A stretch of DNA of 64,000 bases. Source: Pseudomonas sp. SDI. GTDB lineage: Bacteria > Pseudomonadota > Gammaproteobacteria > Pseudomonadales > Pseudomonadaceae. Both the position numbers and the translations under genes were made by a program. The notes beneath the pieces are model-generated. The model was not told the DNA's origin, ran no database searches, and worked only from the letters and a program-made list of their open reading frames with translations. Shown piece after piece: positions 47,340 to 55,770 of this stretch (position 1 is its first letter; the number at the start of each line of letters is the position of its first letter). Where the stretch lies: NCBI RefSeq assembly GCF_003105155.1, contig NZ_QETK01000001.1, positions 62,001 through 126,000 of the forward strand, in the 5' to 3' direction.

Positions 47340-47813
47340 ATGCTGTACCGATATCACCCAAGCCCGATCGGCGACCTGTTGCTGGCCGGCGACGAACAGG
47401 GGCTGCATCTGCTGCACATGGACAGTGCGCAGCCGTGGGAGCTCGCACAAGGCTGGTACCCGGCAGCGCATCAACTGGATGCGGTGGCGCGTCAGTTGGA
47501 TGAATATTTTGCCGGCCGCCGCGAACGCTTCGAGGTGCGTCTGGCGCCACGTGGTACGGCGTTCCAGCGCGAAGTGTGGTGGGCGTTGCAGCAGATTCCG
47601 TACGGCACCACCACCAGTTACGCGCGGCTGGCGCAGAGCATCGGTCGGCCACGGGCGATTCGCGCAGTGGGCACGGCCAATGGCGCGAACCCGGTGGCGG
47701 TGATTGTGCCGTGCCACCGGGTGATCGGCAGCGACGGCAGCCTGACCGGGTTTGCCGGCGGGCTGGAGCGCAAGCAGCAGTTGTTGCAGTTGGAAGGCGC
47801 GTGGTTGATCTGA
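47340..47813 (+). CDS. ogt: Methylated-DNA-protein-cysteine methyltransferase (Ogt)
   Basis: A 157-aa suicide repair enzyme removing O6-alkylguanine. The acceptor Cys125 lies in the signature IVPCHRVIG, preceded by PYGTTTSYARLAQSIG with the helix-turn-helix arginine. GGAG 10 nt before the ATG at 47340; the frame upstream (59 residues) is not family-like. The region after it carries a REP-like half unit. Confidence 0.95.
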   Translation: MLYRYHPSPIGDLLLAGDEQGLHLLHMDSAQPWELAQGWYPAAHQLDAVARQLDEYFAGRRERFEVRLAPRGTAFQREVWWALQQIPYGTTTSYARLAQSIGRPRAIRAVGTANGANPVAVIVPCHRVIGSDGSLTGFAGGLERKQQLLQLEGAWLI

Positions 47814-47836
47814 AGGCCCTATCGCGGGGCCAGCCG

Positions 47837-48028
47837 CTACACCCGCAGATTGCCCCGCGGCCCGGCGATGGCCCAGATAATCAGCCCGAGCACCGGCAGC
47901 AGCAGGATCAACAACACCCACAATACCTTCGCCCCACCGCTGGCACCGCTCTTGAGCACATTGATGATCGCCCAGATATCCAGAGCCAGAATGATCAGGC
48001 CTACCAGGCCATTGAACGTGGAACCCAT
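47837..48028 (-). CDS. Small membrane protein with PLDc_N-type domain
   Basis: A 63-aa protein with two TM helices at about residues 8-26 and 35-54 (WVLLILLLPVLGLIIWAIAGP), matching the small PLDc_N (phospholipase D N-terminal-like) membrane proteins. Role unknown, probably envelope related. It converges on ogt and is divergent from the ZIP gene. Confidence 0.82.
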   Translation of the reverse strand: MGSTFNGLVGLIILALDIWAIINVLKSGASGGAKVLWVLLILLLPVLGLIIWAIAGPRGNLRV

Positions 48029-48158
48029 GCCAACACTCCGATAGTTGAACCTGCCCCTCAGGATAGCTGGCTATCAGCACCATAGAGGCAACCCGGTCGC
48101 GTACTGGGGAAAACCCTGGTTACACTCCGTTCATCGAATCGTCGCGCAGAGGTCCACC

Positions 48159-49100
48159 ATGCCGCCCGCCCACAGCCACAGCAACCCTGCCCCGTCCTCG
48201 CTCTGGGGCGCCTGGCTCAGCCAGGCACAAACCAGCCCCTGGCTCAGTGCCGGCCTCGGGCTGAGCCTGCTGGCGGTGATCGGCCTGTTGCTGGCCAGCG
48301 CCTGGAACGCAGTGCACGGCGACAACAAGGACAACCTCGAACTGGCATTCCTCGGCGGCCTGGCCGGCTTCGCCGCCACCGCCCTCGGCGCAATCCTGGC
48401 CGTGGTGCTGCGCGAAGTCAGCTCGCGCAGCCAGGACGTGATGCTCGGCTTCGCCGCCGGCATGATGCTCGCTGCCAGTTCCTTCTCGCTGATTCTGCCG
48501 GGCCTCGACGCCGCCCGCGAAATCACCGGCAACGGCCCGTTCGCCGCCCTGACCGTGGTGGTCGGCATGGGCCTGGGCGTGCTGCTGATGCTCGGCCTCG
48601 ACCGCTTCACCCCGCACGAGCATGAAAGCACCGGCCCCTGCGGGCCGCAGGCGGAACGGATCAATCGGGTCTGGCTGTTTGTGCTGGCCATCACCCTGCA
48701 CAACCTGCCCGAAGGCATGGCTATCGGCGTGAGTTTCGCCACCGGCGACATGAATGTCGGCCTGCCGCTGACCAGCGCCATTGCCATTCAGGACATCCCC
48801 GAAGGCCTGGCCGTCGCCCTGGCCCTGCGCGCCACCGGCCTGTCGCCCCTGAAAGCGGCGCTGGTGGCCATCGGCTCGGGCCTGATGGAGCCACTGGGGG
48901 CAGTAATCGGCCTGGGCATCTCGACCGGCTTTGCCATCGCCTACCCGGTAAGCATGGGCCTGGCCGCCGGGGCGATGCTTTTCGTGGTGTCCCACGAAGT
49001 CATCCCGGAAACCCACCGCAACGGCCACCAGACCTTGGCAACCCTGGGCCTGATGGGCGGCTTTGCGGTGATGATGTTCCTCGACACCGCGCTCGGTTAA
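48159..49100 (+). CDS. ZIP-family divalent metal transporter
   Basis: A 313-aa zinc/iron-type permease with 8 TMs. The metal path motifs are HNLPEGMAIG (TM IV) and IQDIPEGLAVALALR (TM V). A His-containing N-terminus (PPAHSHSN) and a His/Glu loop (HEHEST) occur before TM IV. The ATG at 48159 with AGAGG upstream is chosen. Metal specificity is not deducible; zinc import is likely. It ends 4 nt inside the downstream convergent gene. Confidence 0.92.
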   Translation: MPPAHSHSNPAPSSLWGAWLSQAQTSPWLSAGLGLSLLAVIGLLLASAWNAVHGDNKDNLELAFLGGLAGFAATALGAILAVVLREVSSRSQDVMLGFAAGMMLAASSFSLILPGLDAAREITGNGPFAALTVVVGMGLGVLLMLGLDRFTPHEHESTGPCGPQAERINRVWLFVLAITLHNLPEGMAIGVSFATGDMNVGLPLTSAIAIQDIPEGLAVALALRATGLSPLKAALVAIGSGLMEPLGAVIGLGISTGFAIAYPVSMGLAAGAMLFVVSHEVIPETHRNGHQTLATLGLMGGFAVMMFLDTALG

Positions 49101-49627
49101 ACGTGCACGGCGACCCGCAGCGCCTCCAGCGAAGGCGCTGCGGCAATGCCGACCTCGGCACACAGTTCCAACACCCGCGACAGGTCATTGCCGCACACCA
49201 GCACCAGTTGCAGTTCGTCGTCGAGCAGTTGGCTGAAGTTCATCAGCACATAACCGCCGGCGTCCTTGTTCATGCTGCCCATCTGCACCTGGATGCGGTT
49301 GAGCGCAGTGAGCGGCTCGACCTTGGCCAATTGCTTGGGCTTGATATTGAACGGCACGCTGGCGTCGAACGAGGCGACGATCTGCGCGAACAGGTCCTGG
49401 TAGGTGTCGGCCTGGAACAGCACGGTGTCCGGCAGGCTGCCGAGCACGATCCATTCGCCCAGCGGGATCGGGAAGGTGTCGTCGTAATTGATGTCGGGGT
49501 TGGCGGCGAGGAACGCGGCAGGGTCGGCATAGGCCTGGGCGGCTTCGTCGGCAATGCGTTCGATGTCTTCATCGCGCATGCAGCCGGCGCTGATTTTGCC
49601 GATGAGTTCAACCAGTTGGTTTTTCAT
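49097..49627 (-). CDS. Conserved cytoplasmic protein
   Basis: A 176-aa soluble protein. It begins MKNQLVELIGKISAGCMRDE and has acidic alternating segments and a mixed alpha/beta pattern (DDTFPIPLGEWIVLGSLPDTVLF). No signal peptide, TM or catalytic motif is visible; I do not recognise the family with confidence. It converges on the ZIP gene with a 4-bp overlap and is downstream of the ankyrin gene (60 bp), so they may be co-transcribed. Confidence 0.82.
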   Translation of the reverse strand: MKNQLVELIGKISAGCMRDEDIERIADEAAQAYADPAAFLAANPDINYDDTFPIPLGEWIVLGSLPDTVLFQADTYQDLFAQIVASFDASVPFNIKPKQLAKVEPLTALNRIQVQMGSMNKDAGGYVLMNFSQLLDDELQLVLVCGNDLSRVLELCAEVGIAAAPSLEALRVAVHV

Positions 49628-49687
49628 GAAGGGGCCCTGCGCCGCGGAAAAAAGTCGCCAAGGATAGCCGCAAACGGCCCCTGAGGG

Positions 49688-50212
49688 TTAGCCGGCCAGC
49701 GCTTGCAGTTGCGCCGCGGCATCGCCGGCACCCATCGCCTGGGCGGCGCCGAGTGCGCTGATACCCTTGGCATCCTGGCGTTGCGGGTCGGCCCCCTGTG
49801 CGAGCAGGAACTCGACGATGGCAGTGCGATTGAACATTGCTGCCAGCATCAGCGCGGTGCGTCCGTCGGCCGCTGCGGCATCGACCGGTACGCCATGGGC
49901 GAGCAGCAACCGGATCATCTCCAGATCGCCTTTGAACGCTGCACCGGCAATCGGCAACTGGCCGTTGTCGTTGGCTATCAGCGGGTCGGCGCCGTGCGCC
50001 AGCAGCACACCGACGGCCTCGGCGTGACCGTGGTAGCTGGCGAGCATCAACAGGGTGTCGCCCTTGTGGTTGCGCAGGTTGGCGGGCAAGCCGTTCTCCA
50101 GCAAGCGCCCGAGCATGTTGGCATCGCCCTGGCGGGCACGCGCGAAGACTTCCTCGGCAAAGGCCACGGCTTCGTCGTCGTTCATCGGGGTGGGGGTTTG
50201 CTTGTCGGACAT
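49688..50212 (-). CDS. Ankyrin-repeat protein
   Basis: A 174-aa cytoplasmic protein with four ankyrin repeats, including NHKGDTLLMLASYHGHAEAV, NDNGQLPIAGAAFKGDLEMI and DGRTALMLAAMFNRTAIVEF. Ankyrin proteins mediate binding to other proteins; in Pseudomonas some protect catalase, but no catalase gene is near. The ATG at 50212 is chosen over an unsupported upstream extension. It is divergent from the DUF3509 gene; the 274-bp region between holds the TGCA array. Confidence 0.92.
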   Translation of the reverse strand: MSDKQTPTPMNDDEAVAFAEEVFARARQGDANMLGRLLENGLPANLRNHKGDTLLMLASYHGHAEAVGVLLAHGADPLIANDNGQLPIAGAAFKGDLEMIRLLLAHGVPVDAAAADGRTALMLAAMFNRTAIVEFLLAQGADPQRQDAKGISALGAAQAMGAGDAAAQLQALAG

Positions 50213-50313
50213 GGGGAACCTCCTGGCTGCCGGAAATGCCCAAGTCTTGGTCAGGGCCAGCGTTGGGTCAACGATGGATAATCCATCGGCCCAAGAGTTC
50301 AAATCTATTGGCC

Positions 50314-50362
50314 TGCACCTTGCAAAATGCACTGTGCAAATTGCACGACCTTGCACAATGCA
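50314..50362 (+). promoter_or_regulatory. Phased TGCA array upstream of the DUF3509 gene
   Basis: TGCA occurs seven times at 50314, 50321, 50328, 50335, 50342, 50352 and 50359: spacings 7, 7, 7, 7, 10 and 7 bp. TGCA is its own reverse complement, so each TGCA-N3-TGCA is an inverted repeat. The array ends 67 bp before the sigma-54-like promoter at 50429, a normal distance for an activator (enhancer) site. The binding protein is not known. Confidence 0.6.
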
Positions 50363-50428
50363 TGGCAACGCCGAACGCACAAACTCTCAATTCATTGATT
50401 TATAAGAATTTTTTAACAAGCTTGATCC

Positions 50429-50444
50429 TGGCACGGTCGCTGCA
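50429..50444 (+). promoter_or_regulatory. Sigma-54 promoter of the DUF3509 gene
   Basis: TGGCACGGTCGCTGCA matches the sigma-54 consensus TGGCACG-N4-TTGCA at all but one position; the invariant GG and GC are 10 bp apart. The ATG of the following gene lies 43 bp downstream. An upstream phased array could bind the required activator. Confidence 0.75.
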
Positions 50445-50486
50445 CCTATCACTCCATGTCTGCCACCCAATCCGTCAGGAGTTGAT

Positions 50487-50759
50487 ATGGACCTCATCCA
50501 GGAAAAATTCGCCTCGGTGTTCGCTGCCTACGACGTCACCACCCAATCGCGCCCGGACGGCGGCATCCTGCTGACCCTGCGCGCGGCCGATGGCAAATTG
50601 GTGAAACGGACCTTGTCATACGGCCAGTTGCACAGCGCCGAGCAGCTGTCGTGGGCGATCAGTGCCATCCGCCGCGACCTGGCCGAGCAGGCCAGCGAAC
50701 TGCCGGTGATTTCGATGCTGCAAAGCCAGCAGCGGTTTGCGTTGCCGACTTATCGCTAA
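50487..50759 (+). CDS. DUF3509 small protein
   Basis: A 90-aa soluble protein of the Pseudomonas DUF3509 family: MDLIQEKFASVFAAYDV, then GKLVKRTLSYGQLHS and a helical C-terminal half. Function unknown. It stands alone behind the predicted sigma-54 promoter, which implies control by an enhancer-binding protein and probably by nutrient or growth state. A REP pair follows it. Confidence 0.9.
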   Translation: MDLIQEKFASVFAAYDVTTQSRPDGGILLTLRAADGKLVKRTLSYGQLHSAEQLSWAISAIRRDLAEQASELPVISMLQSQQRFALPTYR

Positions 50760-50772
50760 TTGGGGTCGCCAT

Positions 50773-50868
50773 GCGGCCCATCGCGGGACCAGCCCGCTCC
50801 CACACCCGCTCCCACAAAGGCAGTGCGGTCCTCTGGGAGCGGGCTAGCGCCGCGATAGCTTCAGCGCC
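50773..50868. repeat. REP inverted pair
   Basis: ATCGCGGGACCAGCCCGCTCCCA and TGGGAGCGGGCTAGCGCCGCGAT-like arms (50780-50812 and 50834-50858) form a long imperfect inverted repeat between convergent genes. It overlaps the region just past the acireductone-dioxygenase-like stop at 50871. Confidence 0.75.
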
Positions 50869-50870
50869 GA

Positions 50871-51401
50871 TCAATCATCCAGACGTGCAAAACGCTGGGC
50901 GATCTTCTCCCCGGTGAAGCGCACCTGCGCCTGCGGGTTGTTGCCCATACGAATGGCCACCATCCGCGGGTTCTCGCCCAGATCGAACCAGTGCGCCACC
51001 CCCGCCGGCACCACCAGCAGGTCATTCTTCTCGCACAACAGCACATATACATACTCGCCAATGTGCAGGCTGAACTGCCCGCGCCCACTGACGAACAGCC
51101 GCGCTTCATCTTCATCGCGCACATGCTCGGCCAGCAGCCGCGTGTCCTGCGGCGGCTCATCGCTGACACTGATCAGCGCCACATGGCGATAGCCACGCTC
51201 GCTCATCAGTGCATCGATCGAGGCCTGATAGGCCGCGATCATCTCCTGCGCGCTGGACTCGCGCTGCAACGGCGCAGCCGCGGTCCACTGCTCGAAACGC
51301 ACGCCCTGCTCGGCCAGGGTCGCCGCGATGTCCTCGGCATGGGTCAGCACCTTGTTCGGAATGTCGGCGGTGGACTGGTGGTAAACGGTCAGGCAGCTCA
51401 T
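50871..51401 (-). CDS. Acireductone dioxygenase homologue lacking one metal ligand
   Basis: A 176-aa cupin-fold protein of the ARD (MtnD) family. In Klebsiella ARD the metal ligands are His96, His98, Glu102 and His140. Here His93, Glu99 and His137 (GVAHWFD) are present, but the second His position is Arg95 (EHVRDEDEARLF). Loss of one His of the HxH pair would alter metal binding and methionine-salvage activity. The ATG at 51401 has AGGA upstream; a TTG two codons earlier is in frame. No mtnBC genes are nearby. It lies 10 bp after an MFS gene on the same strand. Confidence 0.85.
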   Translation of the reverse strand: MSCLTVYHQSTADIPNKVLTHAEDIAATLAEQGVRFEQWTAAAPLQRESSAQEMIAAYQASIDALMSERGYRHVALISVSDEPPQDTRLLAEHVRDEDEARLFVSGRGQFSLHIGEYVYVLLCEKNDLLVVPAGVAHWFDLGENPRMVAIRMGNNPQAQVRFTGEKIAQRFARLDD

Positions 51402-51411
51402 CGGCAAATTC

Positions 51412-52560
51412 CTATGTCACGGCATCTTTCAATCGGGTCGCAATGATAACGGCTGCCGCCATCGCTGCGACGCTGGCAATACTAAAGGTGGTCAGCGGGC
51501 CCAGCAGATTCCAGCTGTAGCCCGAATACAGCGCGCCCAGTGCCCCGCCGGTGCCGGCCAGCGCCGCATACAGCGCCTGGCCTTGGCCCTGCTGGCGCGC
51601 ACCGAAGCTGCGCTGGACGAAGGCGATGGCCGCCGCATGGAAACTGCCGAAGGTCGCCGCGTGCAGCACCTGGGCAAACAGCAGCAGCGCCAGGTGCTCG
51701 GCAAAATGCCCGAGCAGCAACCAGCGCAGCGCCGCCAGCACGAAGCTGGCGCAGAGCACCCAGCGCAACGACAGCCGCGCCAGAATCCAGCTCATCGCCA
51801 GGAACATCAGCACCTCGGCCACCACCCCCACGGCCCAGAGCATGCCGATGGTGCCACGGGCATAACCGAGGCGCTCCAGGTGCAGGGTCAGGAAGGTGTA
51901 ATACGGGCCATGGCTGAACTGCATCAAGGCCACGCACAGGTAGAAGGCCGCGACGCCGGGGCTGGCCAGTTGCTTGAGAAAACCCGCCCCCGCCGCACGC
52001 TCGCCCTGCTCCGGGGGCTGGGCGTTGGGCACCCACAAGCTGGCCACGACGATACCGGCCATGATCGCCACCAGCGCCAGCGGGTAGATGTCCAGGCTGA
52101 GCCACTCAAACAGCCGACCGAGGCCGACTACGGTCAGGATGAAGCCAATCGACCCCCACAGGCGGACCTGGCTATAGCGTGCGGTCTGCCCCTTGAGGTG
52201 GGCCAGGGTGATGACTTCGAACTGCGGCAGCACCGCGTGCCAGAAGAACGCATGCAGGGCCATCACCAGCGCCAGCCAGGCGTAGCTCTTGGCAACGAAG
52301 ATCAGCGAAAAACTTGCCAGCGTGCACAGCGCGCCCAGGCGCACGATCAGCAGGCGCCGACCGCTGCGGTCGCCCAGCCAGCCCCAGAGGTTCGGTGCGA
52401 TGCAGCGCATCAGCATGGGAATGGCCACCAGCTCGCCGATTCGCGCGCTGGAGAAGCCCAGGTGGTCGAAATACAACGCCAGGAACGGCGCCGTCGACCC
52501 GAGCAGGGCGAAATAGAACAGGTAGAAGCTGGACAGGCGCCAGTAAGGGATCGCCGCCAC
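51412..52560 (-). CDS. MFS transporter (phenylpropionate-permease/HcaT-like)
   Basis: A 382-aa protein with 12 TM helices, starting MAAIPYWRLSSFYLFYFALLG with TM1 directly at the N-terminus. The first-half loop LWGWLGDRSGRRLLI is the MFS signature. The family (3-phenylpropionate permease-like) has varied substrates. It starts with GTG at 52560; no other start fits before TM1. That GTG lies in a perfect hairpin (52555-52579). The next gene, acireductone-dioxygenase-like, is 10 bp downstream, so they form an operon. Confidence 0.87.
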   Translation of the reverse strand: MAAIPYWRLSSFYLFYFALLGSTAPFLALYFDHLGFSSARIGELVAIPMLMRCIAPNLWGWLGDRSGRRLLIVRLGALCTLASFSLIFVAKSYAWLALVMALHAFFWHAVLPQFEVITLAHLKGQTARYSQVRLWGSIGFILTVVGLGRLFEWLSLDIYPLALVAIMAGIVVASLWVPNAQPPEQGERAAGAGFLKQLASPGVAAFYLCVALMQFSHGPYYTFLTLHLERLGYARGTIGMLWAVGVVAEVLMFLAMSWILARLSLRWVLCASFVLAALRWLLLGHFAEHLALLLFAQVLHAATFGSFHAAAIAFVQRSFGARQQGQGQALYAALAGTGGALGALYSGYSWNLLGPLTTFSIASVAAMAAAVIIATRLKDAVT

Positions 52561-52579
52561 GGCTTAAAAAGCCGTGGCG
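52555..52579 (-). promoter_or_regulatory. Hairpin covering the MFS start codon
   Basis: GCCACGGCTT (52556-52565) and AAGCCGTGGC (52569-52578) are perfect complements around an AAA loop; one further GC pair extends the stem to 11 bp. The MFS GTG (52558-52560) lies in one arm. In RNA this would sequester the start codon. It could also act as a terminator for aroC, but no U tract follows. Confidence 0.5.
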
Positions 52580-52598
52580 CGCGGGCCGGCCAGCGGCA

Positions 52599-53690
52599 TT
52601 ACAACTGGCCCAGCACCGGCGTGGCGACACGCACGTCGGCGTTCTGCCCACGGTGACGCAGCAACTGGTCCATCAGCACGATGGCCATCATCGCTTCGGC
52701 AATCGGCGTGGCGCGAATGCCCACGCACGGGTCGTGCCGGCCCTTGGTGATGACATCGACCGGGTTGCCATCGACGTCGATGGAACGGCCCGGCGTGGTA
52801 ATGCTCGAGGTCGGCTTGAGCGCCAGGTGCGCAACGATCGGCTGGCCGGAGGAAATACCGCCGAGGATGCCGCCGGCATTGTTACTGAGGAAGCCTTCCG
52901 GGGTCAGTTCGTCGCGGTGCTCGGTGCCGCGCTGGGCGACACAGGCGAAACCGGCGCCGATTTCCACACCCTTGACCGCGTTGATGCTCATCAGCGCATG
53001 CGCCAGCTCAGCATCGAGACGGTCGAAGATCGGCTCGCCGAGGCCCGGCATCACGCCTTCGGCGACCACGGTGATTTTTGCCCCGACCGAATCCTGGTCG
53101 CGGCGCAGTTGGTCCATGTAGGCCTCCAGCTCCGGCACCTTGTCCGGGTCGGGGCTGAAGAAGGCATTCTGCTCGACTGACTCCCAGGTCTTGAACGGGA
53201 TCTCGATCGGGCCCAGCTGGCTCATGTAGCCGCGGATGCGGATGCCCTGGGTGGCAAGGAACTTCTTCGCGATTGCACCAGCGGCAACGCGCATGGCGGT
53301 TTCCCGCGCCGAACTGCGGCCGCCGCCACGGTAGTCGCGCTCACCGTACTTGTGATGGTAGGTGTAGTCGGCGTGGGCCGGGCGGAACAGGTCCTTGATC
53401 GCCGAGTAGTCCTTGGACTTCTGGTCGGTGTTGCGGATCAGCAAGCCGATCGAGCAGCCGGTGGTACGCCCTTCGAACACACCGGAGAGGATCTCGACTT
53501 CGTCGGCTTCCTGGCGCTGGGTGGTGTGCCGGCTGGTGCCCGGCTTGCGCCGGTCGAGGTCATGCTGCAGGTCGGCCAGCGACAGCTCCAGACCCGGCGG
53601 GCAGCCATCGACAATGGCGACCAACGCCGGACCATGGCTTTCGCCAGCGGTGGTGACAGTGAACAGCTTGCCGTAGGTATTGCCGGACAT
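52599..53690 (-). CDS. aroC: Chorismate synthase
   Basis: A 363-aa enzyme catalysing the last shikimate step, from EPSP to chorismate, with reduced FMN. Signature segments: [14 protein letters not shown] at the N-terminus, [34 protein letters not shown], and the C-terminal [20 protein letters not shown]. Length is standard. It lies 38 bp upstream of the MFS gene on the same strand with the hairpin between. Divergent from the hydrolase gene at 53827. Confidence 0.98.
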   Translation of the reverse strand: MSGNTYGKLFTVTTAGESHGPALVAIVDGCPPGLELSLADLQHDLDRRKPGTSRHTTQRQEADEVEILSGVFEGRTTGCSIGLLIRNTDQKSKDYSAIKDLFRPAHADYTYHHKYGERDYRGGGRSSARETAMRVAAGAIAKKFLATQGIRIRGYMSQLGPIEIPFKTWESVEQNAFFSPDPDKVPELEAYMDQLRRDQDSVGAKITVVAEGVMPGLGEPIFDRLDAELAHALMSINAVKGVEIGAGFACVAQRGTEHRDELTPEGFLSNNAGGILGGISSGQPIVAHLALKPTSSITTPGRSIDVDGNPVDVITKGRHDPCVGIRATPIAEAMMAIVLMDQLLRHRGQNADVRVATPVLGQL

Positions 53691-53826
53691 GCAGGACGCT
53701 CCGCGAATCAGCCTGATTTGAACAAGACCGCCAGTATACGCAGGCTAACCACGCAGTTCATCCCTGACGGCGAACCTTATTGCCGGTGCCCGGTCCAAAA
53801 CGCATCGCCCCGATAGTAGCCAGATA

Positions 53827-54786
53827 ATGTTGCGCCTCGTCGCTGTACTTTTCCTGCTGTTCAGCGGCCTCGCCCAGGCGACCGCGCCCACCGTTCTGCA
53901 ACGCCCGATCAGCCTCGCCACCGAGCAGGGCACCCTGTACGGCAGCCTGCTGCTGCCACGCGGTGACAGCCCGCCACCAGTGGTGCTGATCATTGCCGGC
54001 TCCGGGCCCACCGACCGCGACGGCAACAACCCCGGCAGCGGCCGCATCGATAACCTCAAGCGCCTGGCCTTGTTACTGGCCAACAACCACATCGCCAGCG
54101 TGCGCTACGACAAGCGCGGGGTAGCTGCCAGCCAGCCGGCGACCCCGGACGAACGCAACCTGAGCGTCGAGCGCTATGTGGCCGACGCCGTGGCCTGGAG
54201 CCGCACGCTCAAGGCCGACCCGCGCTTCGGCCCGCTGATCCTGCTTGGCCATAGCGAAGGCGCATTGATCGCCAGCCTGGCCGCCGAACAGGCCGGGGCC
54301 AGCGCAGTGATCTCGCTGGCCGGCAGCGGCCGGCCAGTGGACCAGGTGCTGCGCGAACAACTGGCCGAGCGCCTGAGCGGCACGGAGCTGCAGCAAGGCC
54401 TGGCGCTGATCGACCGGCTCAAGGCCGGACAGTACTCGCGCGACGTGCCGGCCCCGCTGCGCGCCGTGTTCCGGCCCAGCGTACAGCCGTACCTGGTGTC
54501 GCTGTTTCGCCAGGACCCGGCGGCGGCTTTTGCCGCAGTGAAGGTACCGGCGCTGATCGTGCAGGGGCGTAACGACATCCAGGTCAGCCTGCAGGATGCC
54601 GAGAACCTCCATGCCGCCAAGCCAGATGCAGCGCTGGCGCTGATCGATGGCATGAACCACACCCTGCGCATCAGCCCGGCCGAGATGAACGCGCAACGCG
54701 ACAGCTACCTCAATCCGGAACTGCCGCTGGCACAGGCGCTGGGCGAGAAAATCATTGCGTTTATCCGTGGATTACCGGCGGCCTGA
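53827..54786 (+). CDS. Secreted or periplasmic alpha/beta hydrolase
   Basis: A 319-aa hydrolase. The signal peptide is residues 1-18 (MLRLVAVLFLLFSGLAQA). The nucleophile Ser is in LLGHSEGAL, the oxyanion loop in IIAGSGPTDRDG, the acid in VQGRNDIQV and the His in DGMNHTLRI, a complete catalytic triad. Substrate unknown. It is followed by the gene at 54893 after a 106-bp gap. Confidence 0.9.
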   Translation: MLRLVAVLFLLFSGLAQATAPTVLQRPISLATEQGTLYGSLLLPRGDSPPPVVLIIAGSGPTDRDGNNPGSGRIDNLKRLALLLANNHIASVRYDKRGVAASQPATPDERNLSVERYVADAVAWSRTLKADPRFGPLILLGHSEGALIASLAAEQAGASAVISLAGSGRPVDQVLREQLAERLSGTELQQGLALIDRLKAGQYSRDVPAPLRAVFRPSVQPYLVSLFRQDPAAAFAAVKVPALIVQGRNDIQVSLQDAENLHAAKPDAALALIDGMNHTLRISPAEMNAQRDSYLNPELPLAQALGEKIIAFIRGLPAA

Positions 54787-54892
54787 GGCGATCCGGCGCA
54801 AATTGCTGCTCCAGTCTTGCCCGGTTCTGCCGATAGGCTGGTGCTGGCAACGCCGTTGCGGCCAGCCTGCTGCGCACTAGAGGACCGCCGTG

Positions 54893-55690
54893 ATGACCGA
54901 TGCCCCAACCCAGGATGCCCCAGAAGCGTCTGACGAACCGCAACTGCCGGAGGCTGCCCCCCTGCCGTGGGCCGAGGTAACCACCGAGCATTTCCAGATG
55001 CTGCGCCTGTCGCCGCTGCCCACCGACCGCAATAGCGGCATGCGGCCGTTACGCTTCGTGCAGTTCGGCTATGCCGAGCGGCACAACAAGGAGCACAGCC
55101 TGCTGCGCATGGACGTTCGCCTGCCGGGGCAGAAAGTGCGCAAGGAGCAGAACCACCTGGATATCTGGGTCGACCACGAGAACAAATCGCTTAAGGTCGC
55201 TCCTGACAGCGGTTTGCAACTGGAGCCACTGAACCGCGGCCTGGGCCGTTTCATGCTGGCGCAGGCAGTGCAATGGGCGCAGCGCAAATGGTCGCATTAC
55301 CAGGTCGAGGGCATGGCCCTGCAGAGCAAGGACGCCTTGAACGAAGACAATCGCCTGCGCCGCGACCGCTTCCTCAACAGCCATGGATTGGAAGTGGAAT
55401 ACGCCGACGCCCAGCACATGAAGGGGCGTTATGTGGAAGTGCCGGTGGGTCAGCTCAAGGGCGGCTGGAACACCGACAAGGTGCAGCGCATGGAGATTCT
55501 CGATGCGGCGGGCATGCTGCAGCAGGCCGAGCAGAACCTGCAGGACAAGGAAACGCAACTGCGCGAGCGCGATGAGCGGGTGGCGAAGTTCAAGCGCGAG
55601 GACAGTGGCTTGCGCTTTACCATCACCTGCCTGGTGGCGTTTGCGGTGTTCCAGGCCGGGCTGCTGATCTGGATTGCTACCCACCGTTAA
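54893..55690 (+). CDS. Tail-anchored membrane protein of unknown function
   Basis: A 265-aa protein, largely hydrophilic and helical with a Pro/Glu-rich N-terminus, a coiled-coil-like segment near 205-240 (QQAEQNLQDKETQLRERDER), and one TM helix at the extreme C-terminus (FTITCLVAFAVFQAGLLIWIA). This is a tail-anchored topology with the bulk in the cytoplasm. It starts at the ATG at 54893 (a GTG at 54890 is adjacent). GAGGA lies 9 nt upstream. I recognise no named family. Confidence 0.75.
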   Translation: MTDAPTQDAPEASDEPQLPEAAPLPWAEVTTEHFQMLRLSPLPTDRNSGMRPLRFVQFGYAERHNKEHSLLRMDVRLPGQKVRKEQNHLDIWVDHENKSLKVAPDSGLQLEPLNRGLGRFMLAQAVQWAQRKWSHYQVEGMALQSKDALNEDNRLRRDRFLNSHGLEVEYADAQHMKGRYVEVPVGQLKGGWNTDKVQRMEILDAAGMLQQAEQNLQDKETQLRERDERVAKFKREDSGLRFTITCLVAFAVFQAGLLIWIATHR

Positions 55691-55761
55691 ACGCATCGCG
55701 GGGCTAACCCGCCCCCACAAGCACTCTTAACCCTGTGGGAGTGGGCTAGTCCCGCGATAGC
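55691..55761. repeat. REP inverted pair
   Basis: GCATCGCGGGGCTAACCCGC and TGTGGGAGTGGGCTAGTCCC then GCGATAGC, with long complementary arms, fill the space between the two convergent genes around 55725. Confidence 0.75.
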
Positions 55762-55770
55762 CTCACTGCA

